This document shows, one piece after another, positions 12,557 to 24,982 of a DNA stretch of 64,000 nt. The stretch covers positions 10,239,368 to 10,303,367 of the forward strand of contig CM040453.1 of NCBI GenBank assembly GCA_022749755.1. The letters are read 5' to 3'. The stretch is from Azadirachta indica (taxonomy: Eukaryota; Streptophyta; Magnoliopsida; Sapindales; Meliaceae). How positions within the stretch are numbered: the first letter of the stretch is position 1; each line of letters begins with the position of its first letter. The notes beneath the pieces are model-generated. The model saw only the letters and a list, made by a program, of their open reading frames with translations. It did no database searches and had not been told where the DNA came from. The position numbers were made by a program, and so were the translations under genes.

Positions 12557-13100
12557 ATGTTGGTACTTGGTAGGTCTCTTTGACCCATCCTTTTGGAATG
12601 AGTAGGTCAGGCAAGTCCCTGGAATTGAGTTGGTGGATAATGGTGACGAGTATGCCTTAGAGAGGGCTGATATTGGTATGTTACCAACTTCTGAGCAGTT
12701 GTTAGACAAATATGATGATGATGGAATGCAACCGAGCACAAAGGAAGAAAAGACATTATCGAACACATTGAGGATGACGACTTTCGGTAGCAGAAAATCA
12801 GAGAAAACATTTTTCATTTTCTTGATTAATTACAAGAATATTGCATGAAGACAGCTGAACATACGATTATTCTGATTCTCTCTTTAGATGATTAATTTCC
12901 TTTTCTTTCTCCGTGCTAAAGCTAAATCTTGGAAGTCGGTTGGGGTTGGTTTAATTCACTTTTGTTTCTGGGAAATTAAAATACAATCACAACTGTGTCT
13001 ATTCCTCCGGTTGGACTTGCTCAATCAATTATAGAACGTCGGCTTTAACGGAATTGATAACTATTAGTGCAAATTTTGTGCAAGCTTTGTTGTGAAACCA
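12557..13100. other. Spacer with an unidentified coding-like stretch
   Basis: A plus-strand frame at 12630-12848 (72 codons, starting MVDNGDEYALERADIGM, acidic in the middle) has more balanced composition than the surrounding DNA. I do not recognise the family and see no partner exon or promoter. It may be a fragment of a gene inserted between the two ABCG copies, or chance. The rest shows nothing definite. Confidence 0.3.
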
Positions 13101-13106
13101 ATATTT

Positions 13107-14468
13107 ATGTTAGAGCTCACTTCTACATCTGCTGAAGCTCAACTTGGTATAGAATTTGCCCAAATATAAAGGGACTTTGCTTTATATGAGTGAGTTCAAT
13201 TACAATTATATTTTATGGTTTTGTCCAAATATGAATAATGCAGGACAGTACTATCTTGGAACACAAATCCAAGGAACTCTGCCGTGGATTTATTTCATCT
13301 TTAGCACTCAAAAGGAAATGTCAATCTGTGCTTGGTCATATCTGACATATTTCTTGGAAGGGCATAGGAAAAGGGTTCTGTCAAAGGGCTAGAAAACTTT
13401 GTGTGCTTCAAATTGGCTACAGAAAAAGGAAAAAGAATATCAAAAAGATTAGGTTTTACAGGAAGATTATTGTTCTTGATAGTTGAGTTCAAATCTTCCA
13501 AAACTGGGGGTTTGAGATTGAAAATCTATTGTGGCAGAATCTCATTCTGGTCATATGGAGTAACACTACAAACAATCATATTGTTAAGTTTATGACTTAA
13601 CCAAAATGCTTAAACTCGTTGGTAAATGCCTAAACAATAGTGTACTCAAGTCTTTAGTTTTCCAAAGAAGATTTCAACTTTTTGAGAAAGCTTGCCAAAT
13701 GACACTATCCTAAATCCCACCATTTGTAGGAATAACAAAGAGCTTTGAAGGTTGTTGAATACTCCACCTCCTGGTTCAAGTGATCTGTATTTTCCATGAA
13801 GATTTGCGAAAAATGGTTGGGAACAATTCAAATTTTGCCTATGGAAACAGTACCTGTCTTATTGGAGAAGTCCTTCGATTTGACACGCATAATTCATGCT
13901 GTTATAGGATCTTCCTTTTTGGTTTAATATACTGGAACCATGGAAATAAAATGTAAGTTTATCTGTTATAACATTTAAAGGCTCTGCATAATAAGAATCT
14001 CCGGTGCAAACATTCATATTTTGTTAAAATCCAGACGTTGACTTCATGGTAGCAGCAATTATGTCCTCCGCCTGCTACCCCCTTCTAAACTTATTTTCTG
14101 GGTTTTTCATTCCAAAACCGGCAACACAGCTTAAGTCTCAATGTGGTAATGTTGTTTTGTGAAAACACAGCAGCCTGAAAGCTAACTTGGCTCTGTTGTT
14201 AGTTTTGCAGCAAATTCCAAAGTGGAGGATCTGGTTATACTACTTGATGCCTTCATCGTGTACAATAAATGGTTTGCTCACATCACAATATGGAAATGTA
14301 AATAAGAAAGTTGAAGAGATCAGGACAGTAGCTGCTTTCTTGACAGAGTATTTTGGCTTTGACCAGAATCACTTGGCTATTTCAGCTATTGTTCTTGCTG
14401 TCTACCCTGTACCTTTTGCTTCTCTATTTGTATTTTTTGTAGGGAGGTTGAATTTTCAGCATAGATGA
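13107..14468 (+). pseudogene. Second ABCG transporter pseudogene, 3' fragments only
   Basis: Only exons from the last third of a PDR transporter remain, in the same order and orientation as the copy upstream: 13107-13189 (stop TAA at 13167-13169), 13730-13952 (several stops, with WRSP still readable), a piece at about 14046-14120 (NLFSGFFIPKP) followed by gc where a gt donor is expected, and a complete last exon at 14211-14468 ending at TGA. Exons matching 11262-11433 and most of 11581-11835 are missing. The 13730 exon keeps the segment around EQFKFCLWKQ that the first copy has lost, so it descends from a less damaged relative. The intron between the first two pieces starts with clear homology to intron 10543-10874 and then contains unrelated DNA. 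Confidence 0.88.
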
Positions 14469-14886
14469 AAGAATCTCTCCCATTGATTGTTAATACATTT
14501 CATACACATTAAACTTATTGTTGGTTCGTAGCTTAATTATGATTGTATTTATTTTACTGGTTCAGGCTCGTTGACATTCAAATTTTCCTGGTTCCAGATA
14601 TGTGACGCAAGATATAGAAAATGGGTCTGGCCGGCCCAACACGAGCCTAACCTGACCCGATTGAAGTTCTGATTCAATTCAACAACAGCCCAAGCTGTTG
14701 TAGTTTGTGTCGTTTAGTTTTCGTAGACGACACATTTTTAACTATTTCTCAAAGTTGCTGCCAAAAATAGTTTTGGATTATTTGATAACGACATTTTATA
14801 ACTATTTATTTATAATAATTAGCCATTTAGTGATCTACAACACTCTGAAAACAAGGGTTTTAGACTCGTCATTATACACTTACTAC

Positions 14887-14996
14887 TTTTGCTTCAGATT
14901 TTGCTTTTTCTTTGGGACATAGATGATCAATGAATCTCCCCGCTTTTGCTTCAAATTTTGCTTTTTCTTTGGGGCATAGATGATTAATGAATCTCA
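14887..14996 (+). repeat. Two-copy tandem repeat resembling the ABCG 3' terminus
   Basis: Two units of about 52 bp at an offset of 57 bp. Each starts ttttgcttca, continues with gctttttctttgg, and ends catagatgatnaatgaatctc. The same order (ttttgcttct...atagatgaatgagtctc) occurs at the 3' ends of the ABCG copies at 12.13 and 14.41 kb. I infer that these are decayed 3'-end scraps of the same transporter family. The similarity is short, so this is tentative. Confidence 0.5.
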
Positions 14997-15628
14997 CTAG
15001 CAAGCATGTAAATTTTGCATACAGAACGAAAATTTTGCAAGCATCTATCGCTCTTTTACTTCTAACAAATTGTAACTCCTCTCCATTCAATCATCATCAT
15101 AAGCTACTTCAAAAGAGATCAAAATTAGCATCTAGACCAAGAAAATCCATCATAGATAATCTAACTCCTACATCCATTAATCAGAGAATTTCCAGAAGCA
15201 TTTGAAAAGGGTATTAAATGTAAATTCGGTGAACGATGTATTAGAAAATTGCCATTGCCGAGTTTGGCTTTCATTTAATTGCAACGATCATAATTAGTAA
15301 ACTGGTTACACAAGTATCAAGCCAGCGAAATGAAGCAACACTTGATGAGTATCGATCACAATTTAATTGTCAACAAAGAAATGCTTTAATAGTACATCAA
15401 CGCGCCCTCAAAGCAGAGCCTTTCTTGCACTCCTATTTCTTTCTAAATCTTTTATCACTAAGAGACTCAAATTAGACCACATATATATATTTCTATATAT
15501 GGCAACACATTAAATAAATGTAAAATAAATTTCAAGAAAAAGGGAAAGAAAAGACATAATGACAAACACACAAAAGAACAATCAAATTATTGATAGGTTC
15601 AAGCAGTGAAGTGAACTGCAGATTTAAT
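14997..15628. other. 3' flank of the SAM synthetase gene
   Basis: This lies between the ABCG debris and the stop codon of the minus-strand SAM synthetase gene. About 15300-15628 should be that gene's 3' UTR and polyadenylation region, by position. I could not fix a polyadenylation site. No other gene is seen. Confidence 0.45.
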
Positions 15629-16810
15629 TTACTCTTGGGATTTCTCCCACTTGAGTGGCTTGACAACCTCCCATGTGAAGTCCAGATCTTCTCTTCCAAA
15701 ATGCCCGTAAGCAGCAGTCTTCAAAAACCTGTTGTTGCCTCCTCTCTTGAGGTCCAAGTTAACGGCGATCATACCTGGCCTGAAGTCAAAATTCTCCTTT
15801 ACAATCTTGAGAATCTCCTTATCTGGAATCTTTCCAGTTCCGTATGTGTCAACAAAGACAGACAAGGGTTCTGGGACACCAATTGCATATGAAACCTGCA
15901 CAATGCAGCGGCGAGCAAGGCCACTAGCAACAATGCTCTTTGCTGCCTGCCTAACAATGTAAGCACCACTTCTGTCCACCTTGGTTGGATCCTTTCCGGA
16001 GAATGCACCACCACCATGAGCTCCCCAACCACCATAGGTATCAATAATGATCTTGCGGCCAGTCAAACCAGCATCACCGTGAGGTCCTCCGATGACAAAA
16101 CGACCAGAAGGATTCAAATGGAAGATTGTCTTCTCATCAAGGTATTTCTCAGGAATAACAGGTTTAATCACATGCTCTTTCAAATCAGCAGCAATCTCAT
16201 CATTAGTCACAGTTTCATCATGTTGCGTAGAGATCAAAACTGTGTGAACTCTCACCGGCACCATAGCACCCTTTTCATTGATATACTCAACAGTAACTTG
16301 TGTTTTTCCATCTGGTCTCAACCATGGGCAGGTTCCATTCTTACGCACCTCGGTAAGACGGGCACCGAGTTGTGTGGCAAGAACATGACTAAGCGGCATC
16401 AACTCAGGGGTTTCATCAGTGGCATAACCAAACATATGGCCCTGATCACCAGCACCAATTTCCTCAGGGCGTTTAGTCAAATGACCATGAACACCCTGGG
16501 CAATATCAGGACTTTGTTGCTCAATGTAAACCAAAACTTTGCAGTTATCAGCATCCAAACCCACATCATCTGATACAAATCCGATGTTGCGGCAAGTGTT
16601 TCGGACGATCTTCTCATAATCTACATTCGCTTTTGTGGTGATTTCTCCAAAAACCATAACCAGGTTGGTTTTGGTGCAGGTTTCGCAAGCTACCTTGCTA
16701 TCAGGGTCCTGCTCGAGACAGGCGTCGAGAATTGCATCAGAAATCTGGTCGCAGAGCTTGTCTGGGTGACCTTCATTCACAGATTCTGAAGTGAACAAAA
16801 AGGTCTCCAT
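15629..16810 (-). CDS. S-adenosylmethionine synthetase
   Basis: A 393-residue protein encoded in one uninterrupted exon, the usual length and organisation for plant methionine adenosyltransferases. It joins ATP and methionine to make S-adenosylmethionine, the methyl donor and the precursor of ethylene, polyamines and nicotianamine, mainly in the cytosol. The N-terminus [20 protein letters not shown] is canonical. The family signatures [12 protein letters not shown] (middle) and [16 protein letters not shown] (second half) are intact, as are the substrate-loop and C-terminal regions. The start is the first ATG after a leader intron (16824-17095). The gene converges tail-to-tail with the ABCG debris. 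Several members usually exist per plant genome, and I cannot tell which paralogue (SAM1/SAM2/METK-type) this is. Long open frames on the opposite strand are shadows. Confidence 0.98.
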   Translation of the reverse strand: METFLFTSESVNEGHPDKLCDQISDAILDACLEQDPDSKVACETCTKTNLVMVFGEITTKANVDYEKIVRNTCRNIGFVSDDVGLDADNCKVLVYIEQQSPDIAQGVHGHLTKRPEEIGAGDQGHMFGYATDETPELMPLSHVLATQLGARLTEVRKNGTCPWLRPDGKTQVTVEYINEKGAMVPVRVHTVLISTQHDETVTNDEIAADLKEHVIKPVIPEKYLDEKTIFHLNPSGRFVIGGPHGDAGLTGRKIIIDTYGGWGAHGGGAFSGKDPTKVDRSGAYIVRQAAKSIVASGLARRCIVQVSYAIGVPEPLSVFVDTYGTGKIPDKEILKIVKENFDFRPGMIAVNLDLKRGGNNRFLKTAAYGHFGREDLDFTWEVVKPLKWEKSQE

Positions 16811-16823
16811 TTTTCTTCAAAAA

Positions 16824-17095
16824 CTGCAAATCAAAATCCAAATAAGAAACTAATTCATTAAATGAATCCTCTAAAAGTCGCCATTTTTCTTCAACAACAG
16901 CAAAATCAAAAGCAAATTGGAAACAATTTCACCAATATTCAACGACCCATGAACAAAGCTATCAGATCTAACAGATTAACACCCACTAAATTGCAAAATT
17001 TTCCCATCAATCACACAAACCCAGATCTAAAGAACTTCACTAAAAATCAAAAAAACTAAAAAGAAATAATAAACAGGCAGCGAGAGAAAATCTAC
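16824..17095 (-). other. Leader (5' UTR) intron of the SAM synthetase gene
   Basis: Read on the minus strand, a donor CAG|GTAGAT lies at 17096/17095 and a pyrimidine-rich acceptor TTTGCAG|TTTTTG ends at 16824, 13 nt before the ATG. A 5' UTR intron is common in plant SAM synthetase genes. The positions are inferred from the consensus only, with no transcript evidence. Confidence 0.7.
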
Positions 17096-17174
17096 CTGCA
17101 AAAGGGTAGATCTGCGAAAGAGAGAAAGCTGACCAGCGTGGAAATGACGACGCTTGCAGTTGAGCTTTAGCGAG

Positions 17175-17184
17175 CTATTTATAG
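17175..17184 (-). promoter_or_regulatory. TATA box of the SAM synthetase gene
   Basis: CTATAAATAG on the minus strand. It lies about 80 nt upstream of the predicted leader-intron donor, which leaves room for a short non-coding first exon starting near 17145. Confidence 0.7.
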
Positions 17185-18654
17185 AACGAAATGGAGGGAT
17201 ATTTTTATTTTTTATTTAAATTTTAATTGTTGGATTTTTTTGGGTCCGGATCTGGGGAAAATATTATTATGGCCTTTGGATGCACTGCGATGGACGTTCA
17301 AGATTGAAGGGAGTCGGTGGAGAAAATGACACAGACACCGAATTATTAGGGATTTTTAAAAAATATTATTTATTTACGTACGCGGTTTGGGATTTGGCTA
17401 CCGGCTAAACCGGTTGACGATGGTGTTTCACCAACCCGGATTTCGTATTTTTGAATTTGACTTGCAAAATTACTTGTTGAATTTGATGTCCAACAGCTAA
17501 TTAATTTTTTTAATTAATGATTGATTATAATTTATTGCGTAATATATATTTTTAGATAAAAGTGGTGTTGAATTTAATTTTGTTTAAATGGAGGTAAAAA
17601 TTTAAAAGTAATTGTACAAATAAAATATATAACGTGAGATTTTTTTTATTTATAATTTGATTTTGAATGAAATGGATATGAAATTTGAATAGTTTTATCA
17701 TTATGTCATGATTTTTTAAAAATTTGTTAAAAATATCTCTTCTACTTTTATAAAAATCTTTCTGTGGCATTTATTGTATTATGTCAAGAAATGTCTATAA
17801 ACTTTTGTTGAATTTTATTTTGCAAAAAATTTCTATTAAATAAAATAATTATTAAAAAAAATAAAAAATTTATATTTGCTTATTCAGAATTAAGAATTAA
17901 AAACTTGACATAATAAACTATCTCAATGCAATCGTAGAGAATCGAAACCTTTTAAATCAATTCTTCTATCCATAAGGCGCACACTAAACTATCTAACAAT
18001 CTAACATAACTGTAGATATTCGATTTTATTTAGATAAACTTTTTTTTATTTATAAGACATACAATAAACTATTCCATAAGACTTTACCATTAGCTTAACT
18101 GTTGGCAGTTTATTTTTAAAATATTTAAGTTTAATAACCCAAACTCAAAAGAATTAAATACGTTGTGAATATCCAACATTAAAATTTAATTTAGCCAATC
18201 TCAAGATACTATTAAATTCCTAAATAATTAAGTTGGAAAAGGGAATGAGAGAGGAGGGTGATTAAGAAAGGCTGCCGACAGTCGTCAAAATGAGGAGATC
18301 CAGGCGGTCGCCAGATAGGGTTATATGTCTGCACATGGAATGAAAAGGCAGTGTCTATTTCTTGCTTTCCATCCTTTCAATTATATATTCTTTTTCTAAA
18401 ATTAACAATTACAAAATTAAATTAATTTTTTAGTAAACATTTTAACAGAATCGGATCTAAGTGAGCAGTAAAGGCAAAACTTGGCCCTTGCAATTTGCAA
18501 TATATTAATATATATATGGAATAATAACATTTTAGTCCCTATACTCATCATATTTTATTCTTAATTTTAACAATTCAATCCTAACAAGTATGAGAAAAAT
18601 ATAATCTAGTATCTATTTGATTTGACTTTTTCGTTAAGTAAAAAGAGTTTTCTC

Positions 18655-19035
18655 AATGATAAAATTTTTTTTTAAACTTTTGAATGTCGTTTAAGTAATA
18701 TTAGAGAAGATCTTTTAAAAATTAAAATGTTGCTTTTCTTCCAATAAAATAAGTTCAAATTTTAGATTTTTAATAGTAAAATTTTTCTAACTTTTTAAAA
18801 AATAAAATTATATAAATATTATTGTTTTATTTAAAAAATTTTTATTATTTTTTAAAATAAAGTGTTAAAAATTTATTTATTAAAATAATTATTCAAATTT
18901 TTTCAACAGTTATTATTCATGACAACTAAATGATTAATTAATTTTTATTATAAATCTTACTTATAAAAATTTTACAAATAAAAGATCTATCTTAAAAAAT
19001 TTTATTTGAAAAATTATATCAAACAGATTCGTAAA
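18655..19035 (+). repeat. Interspersed AT-rich repeat (MITE-like), copy 1
   Basis: About 350 bp matching, with divergence, 61755-62100 in the same orientation and 31915-32265 in inverted orientation. Shared landmarks are ttcaaattttagatttttaa, aaaatttatttattaaaataatt, ttataaaaatttta and a terminal segment of the form tata(a/t)caaacag. The ends resemble those of plant MITEs that begin or end with a tttgttt-type motif. Small size, three copies and no coding content fit a nonautonomous element. Confidence 0.6.
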
Positions 19036-19814
19036 TTTTAAATGGCAAAAGATGGGGACTATGCTGTTAAAATTGAAAATATATGTTCTAATTTGTTATT
19101 GCATTATATTTTAGGGACAAAAATGTTACTGTCCTATTAAAAAATGTATATTATTCTGTGAATTCATGAGTTTCTTGGATGATTCTTGTTTGCCATGTGT
19201 TTACTATTTTTGGAATCATACACGTTTATCGTAACGAGTCTTAGATCGTGATTTTAATTTTTAATTCATTATCTTTTTTGAGTTGACATTTTCACACGGT
19301 GTAGAATTTTGACCAACATGATGATGGGTAATGTTATTTTGACAATTACGTAGGGTAAACTTTTTAATTTTTTTTCATCTTTTCCTTGTAATCTATCCCT
19401 TTTTCGTTATAATTATTAATTTTAATTTTGTTCTAACTCCTTACTCATGGATTATATTTAAAAAAATATAAAAAATTTTGAAATTTATAATAAAAGAATT
19501 AAATATTACAATGAAAAAATATATGATCTATAGAAAAACAAGAAATTTAAAATTTATTGATATAATTAAAATTAATCTCAAATGTTAAAACTGTTTAAAT
19601 ATAATGATTTATAAATAGTATAATAAATTGTAAAAATTTAAATAATGCTAATTTTTTTTTTTATATATAATAAAAAAATTTTAATGACATCATTATATTA
19701 TGTAGTGTTAGGTAAAGCTAATGTCACTTAAGAATTTTTTAAAACATTTTTTTAATAATTAATAAGATTTTGGGCGATAGATTAAGGGCATGAAGCATGC
19801 ATGACAGCACCTAG

Positions 19815-19995
19815 GAAGCTAGTGACGTGGCATCCACCAAACCAACTCAAGCTTCAAGGTTGGGATGGAAATAATGGACACGTGGCAGTCTTATGTGGTT
19901 GGTAGGTCGCTTATTTGGTGGGTAAAAGACAAAATCATTTTTTATAAAAAAAAAATGCCACATGCTAAGTTACATTGGAACATACTATATAAACA
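19815..19995 (+). promoter_or_regulatory. Promoter-like stretch with G-box/ABRE motifs and TATA
   Basis: Two ACGTGGC cores (gtgacgtggcatcc near 19822 and gacacgtggcag near 19878) lie upstream of a strong TATA-like ctatataaac at about 19986. ACGTGGC is the core of ABA-responsive and G-box elements. Downstream there is no convincing coding sequence, only AT-rich DNA. It could be an orphan promoter of a decayed gene or of a noncoding transcript, or chance. Confidence 0.35.
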
Positions 19996-22900
19996 TCCAT
20001 TTACTTTACTTAACTCTCTTGTTGTAATTTTTAATTTTTTCTCTGCTATTTTTATTTTTTATTATTATATTTTTTATAAATTAAAAATTATAACAAAAAT
20101 TAAAAAATTATAATTTAAAAGTTGAAAATTACAATAAAAGAATTAAAAACAATGAAGGAATAGATACTATATTTATATATACCATAGCCTTACTTGCTAT
20201 AATAAACAAAGTTTTATTTCATGTTTTTCTTCTCAACTTAGAAAATCTTGGAAGGATTTTTTTTTTTTTTTTTTTGGTTTTTGGGTTTTAGTCAAGGCAT
20301 ATTGTTTCGTGTTTTAAATATATTTATAATTTATTACTTTGAGCCTTAGGTTTTGTGAAAAATATTTTAAATGAGGACTTAGAATTAAGACCCTTAGTTA
20401 TGTTTAAAGAATTAATTTATATGAAAATATATTCTTAATAAGAAGATTATCTACATGGATATGAATTTATTTTTTTGATAAATGGTTTAATTTTTTAATT
20501 AAACAATTAATATATAAAAATGAATTCAACTTTAGTGAAATTCTTTTGATTATTCTTATTATTTGATTAAAGAAATAAATAAAATTATAGCCATCATAAA
20601 GTATAAGTTATGCTTTTGATTGTTGAAAAGTAAAAGAGAAAAAAGAATATAAATTCAAACCATAATAAAATAACTTATTTGATTTTTGAAGGGTCAATTG
20701 AATTGGGGTCATTTGGGACCTTAAATTTTGGACATATGTAAAAAAAAAAAAATGAGACATGTGTTAAATAATAAAGGAAGAAAATTCAATTACAACCAAG
20801 TATTTGAGTTATTATAAGGTCAAGGTGTGACCCAATATTGATAGTGATATGTAGGAATCCAAGTTGGTTTACAAATTATTATTATTATCAAAATGAAATT
20901 GGTCTCACCTAACCCCCTTTTGTGACTTCACAAGGTCAATTATTAATGTTGTTGTGAGTCATATTTCTCCACTTCCATTTCCATAAGCAATTGGATTCTA
21001 TTTATAATGATAATTTTTTGGTATTATATATAATAATTACTTTATGAAATTGCCAAAATGGTTAGGTGTAGAGATTAAGAAAATCAAAGAAATTACTTGC
21101 CAAATCATGTTGTGTTTTTTTTTTTTAAATTTTAATGTTTACAAAAATAGGGAATAAATTATTATAATTGAAAAAAAAGTATATCTTACTTATTATTTTA
21201 TTAATATTTAAAGATAAAAATAATAATAACTTAGTAAGTCAATTACAAAAGTAAAATTTAAGAAAGTATTTGTGCATTTTTTCAAACTTAAGAGAGTATT
21301 TATCAACCTCTAAACTTTAAAAAGTACTATCGTTTCTTCAAACATTAAGATAGCGAGCAAATTTCTTATTGTAAGAAATATGTACTTATATGTTTGTTGG
21401 AGCACCGAAGTTCTTACCATCTAGATATTGTTAGGGTGGCTATTATGTTTCATGCTTTGAATTAAATTGAAGTAATTAATCCCTTATTTTCAACAAGATA
21501 CTAAAATTCGACTAGAAAATGTTGAGAAAATTGTAAACAAAAAATAATTTAAATTTTATTTATTTTTATTTTTGTGGTTAGGTTGAGTTAATAAAATCAA
21601 CGATTTCTAGTTAAGCTTTTGACAACTTGAAACATGAGTTACTGATTGAAACGAGTTTTAAGACATTATAGTAACATTTTATTAACAAAATTTTGACTAA
21701 ATTTTAATGGTAGAAAAAAATTATTTATTTTTATTTACAAATATATCAAAATTTAGAGCTCTAAATGTTATTATTCTTTTTGTTTTCATATGTAGTTGGC
21801 TTTTATATGTTCAACAAAGAACAGTTTTGTAACCATTTTATATTTTTTCTCCTAGAGATTTAAAAAGCAACATTTTTTTTAAAAAAATTAATATTATGTT
21901 AAAGTACCATTCATAAAATTTTTTAACATATATATTTATTTTAAAATTAATAAACCTTGTAAAAAATTTATTATAGATATTAAGAAAAATTTTCACAAAT
22001 TTCATTTAGATTTTTATCTATCATAACATTGAATATATAAGGATAAGAATTATAGATAAAAATTTATTATTTACATAATAATTATATGAAATAAAAATTA
22101 ATTATATCTAACATTAATCCTTTATTCAATGAATAAACAATTAAAATTCTTTGATGCTTTTCAATAAATTTTGCTCCATTCCCCACCATTCTTGTACTAC
22201 TAAATTTTCTTGTTTAGGAGATACCTTGTGAAGCTTACATAGCATGGACAAGAACTTTATGAGGAAAATTGATTAATGCATATTTAATATATGTAATATG
22301 ATACTTGTAATATGTATGGGTATGAAAGTAATATTTTGTACATGTTAATTTAGTGAATATTTTGTGCTTTATACTATCATTTTCAAAAACATATTATTTG
22401 ATGTTTTAGGTCTAATAAAATAAAACTATATGAACATAAAATTACTAACATAACATAATACAATTAAATGAATAAGGTAAAATAAAATAATACCTCATGT
22501 ATAAGAGGGAAGTAGTTCAATTTTTTATATTTATTTTGAAGTAGATTTCTTCTGAATAAGGGTAGATTTTGCACAATTTAGGCACAAACTTGCACAAACA
22601 ACATCAAATTAGATTAAATTAAAACTTTTGACTTTTGATAAATTTTTAATTTAATGTCAAACGATTATACATATAATTGTATAATATTACAAAATATAAT
22701 AAAATAATTTTAATTATTATCAAATAATATTAATTTTAAATAATAAATTTTTTTGTAATATTACTAATTTAAAAATTATGTAACATCAATTAAAGAATGA
22801 CATATCACATTAATTAAAAATATTGATTTAATATCCTAACTAACTTGTACAATTACTCTTATCTCTTAACTATTAATGAACATACCATTCATATTCTACT

Positions 22901-24982
22901 ACATAATTAAATATGAAATATCACTTTAGTTGATAGGATTATTTTGACGGATGCAAAAGTTTGGAAATTATAAATGATGGAAACTCCATGAACATTACTT
23001 AATATATGATACCTAACATTTAATAAATATCCATTTGATATTTGTACCAAAGAATAATGTAAATGGTTGAGAAGCTACTAAGTTGGTATCCCTACAAAAA
23101 TAATTTATTGTTAAAATAAATACACATGATACATTGAAATATATCTAAAATTAAGATACAATTTTCATTTCGTAATTGTTATAAAATGAAATTGAGTTAT
23201 ATATATTTATGAATAAGAGATTAATATATGTTAACTGTTAAATAAAAGCGAATATACAGATATGAAATATTTTAGTTTTCATATATTTTAGTGTTAAGTA
23301 AAAGAGTTAAAAAGAAATTTTAAATTTTAGTAATATAAATAAATTTATGATTTTTTATTTAACATCTTCATCCCTCAACTCTGAAAACATAACACTGAGA
23401 ACATGATTGTCTCTATTTTAATATTTTAGTCCTTTGTATTATTGTACATACATTGTGAATAGTAGAGTTTAAAGCAAAGGAAAGTAGGGGACTATATTGT
23501 CATATTGGAGTAAACTATGTAAGAATTTGTTATGTTTCTATAGTCGAGGGACTCAAATGTTAATATCCTTAATGATATTTGTAATATGGAAAATTCTAGT
23601 ATGCTGTAAAGGATAATTGGGTATTGATACAGACTTTACCTAAAACCATTGGATCAAGGGTCAGTTAATATCCACCATTCATTTTAATATTTATTTACTT
23701 TTTTTAAAATTGTAGATGAGAGTGCAAAACTTCACTTGTGAAATATTAAACTTTTTTTACTCCCTATTAAATAATTAGTTAATATATCTAAATATTAAGT
23801 TTTTATTATATTTATATTTTTTTATTATATATTAAAATTAATATTAATATTTCTAAAAAGCTGAAGATAATTTATAAAGAAATGAATAACAAGTAAAAGA
23901 ATTACAAAGAAAACAAAAACCGCAAACTATTTTGCATTTTAAAAACAAAAAATAGTAAAAAGTGTTCGGTTGCATCTTTTATAAAATTTATTTTAAAAAT
24001 AAAATTATGTTTTTATTATTTTCACTATTTTTGAATCTCAAAATTTTAAATTAATTACAACTTTTTCCTCAAAATAACTATTCTACTCAATTTTAAAAAA
24101 TAATACAGAATATGTTTTCATTGTTTTTTATGTTAGAAAACTATTTTCACCAACGCTATATATGAAATATTTTCTAAATTTTAAAACTTTTTTTCAAAGT
24201 ATTGTTTTTATAATTTTCAAAAATACGATTTTAAAACATTACCAAGTTCATTCTTTAGATGAAAATCTATAATTAACTTGGTACACAAATTTTCTAAATT
24301 TTATCTAGAGTAATCTTACTCTCCACTAACTGAAATTTTGCATATATCAATTCAAAAATTTATCATAAAAATACCAATAATGCCATTATTCTCTATAAAA
24401 ATATATGTGATCATTGACAATTTGTCAAAATAAACCATATTCTAAAATTAATCCAACAATTCTTAAATAACTAAAAAGAATTGAACAAGTAATTTACTCG
24501 AGAGAAATGAAAATTTTGCACTATTGGTTACACATTTACATTTTGATAATTTTATAATGGTATAATAATATTTGGATCTTTGTACTTTTTTATTTTTATT
24601 GACATATTTTTTCATTTGTAACAAACAGATTTACAATTTTTATTTTTGAACTAACCTCAATACCTTACAATTGGTGTTGAGTTATCTACATTATGTAGTA
24701 AAAGAATTATAGTATAGGAGTTATTTGTGACATCAAACAAACGATATCCCTTTTTAAAATGCTGAATATTATAATCCATTTTTATAATTTTACCATAATA
24801 CTGAAACTATATATTAACATCAAACTTCGAAAAAGATAAGTAATAACAACAACGTAGTGTATCATATAATATAAAGATACATGTATTTATTTATCATATC
24901 ATAATCAATGAAGGCCCTAGTAAGCGTCACTACAAGAGCAGCAACAACAAAAGCAACAACACGTGTATAGTACGATAACAGA

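Larger units (their letters stand above)
17185..24860. other. Long AT-rich intergenic region
   Basis: About 7.7 kb with no credible gene. It holds an interspersed AT-rich repeat (18655-19035), a promoter-like stretch (about 19815-19995) and a short less AT-rich patch at about 18240-18345 around ctgccgacagtcgtc that I could not identify. The last part (about 24540-24860) resembles 27250-27620 and belongs to the duplication that produced the two secreted-protein genes. Confidence 0.55.

Noticed and set aside
16016..16573. 185-codon frame opposite the SAM synthetase gene
   Set aside because: It is a shadow of a strongly conserved coding exon, with no family resemblance.
19865..20113. 82-codon frame after the promoter-like stretch
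   Set aside because: It includes the TATA-like sequence itself and ends in poly-Lys/Phe/Ile low complexity.
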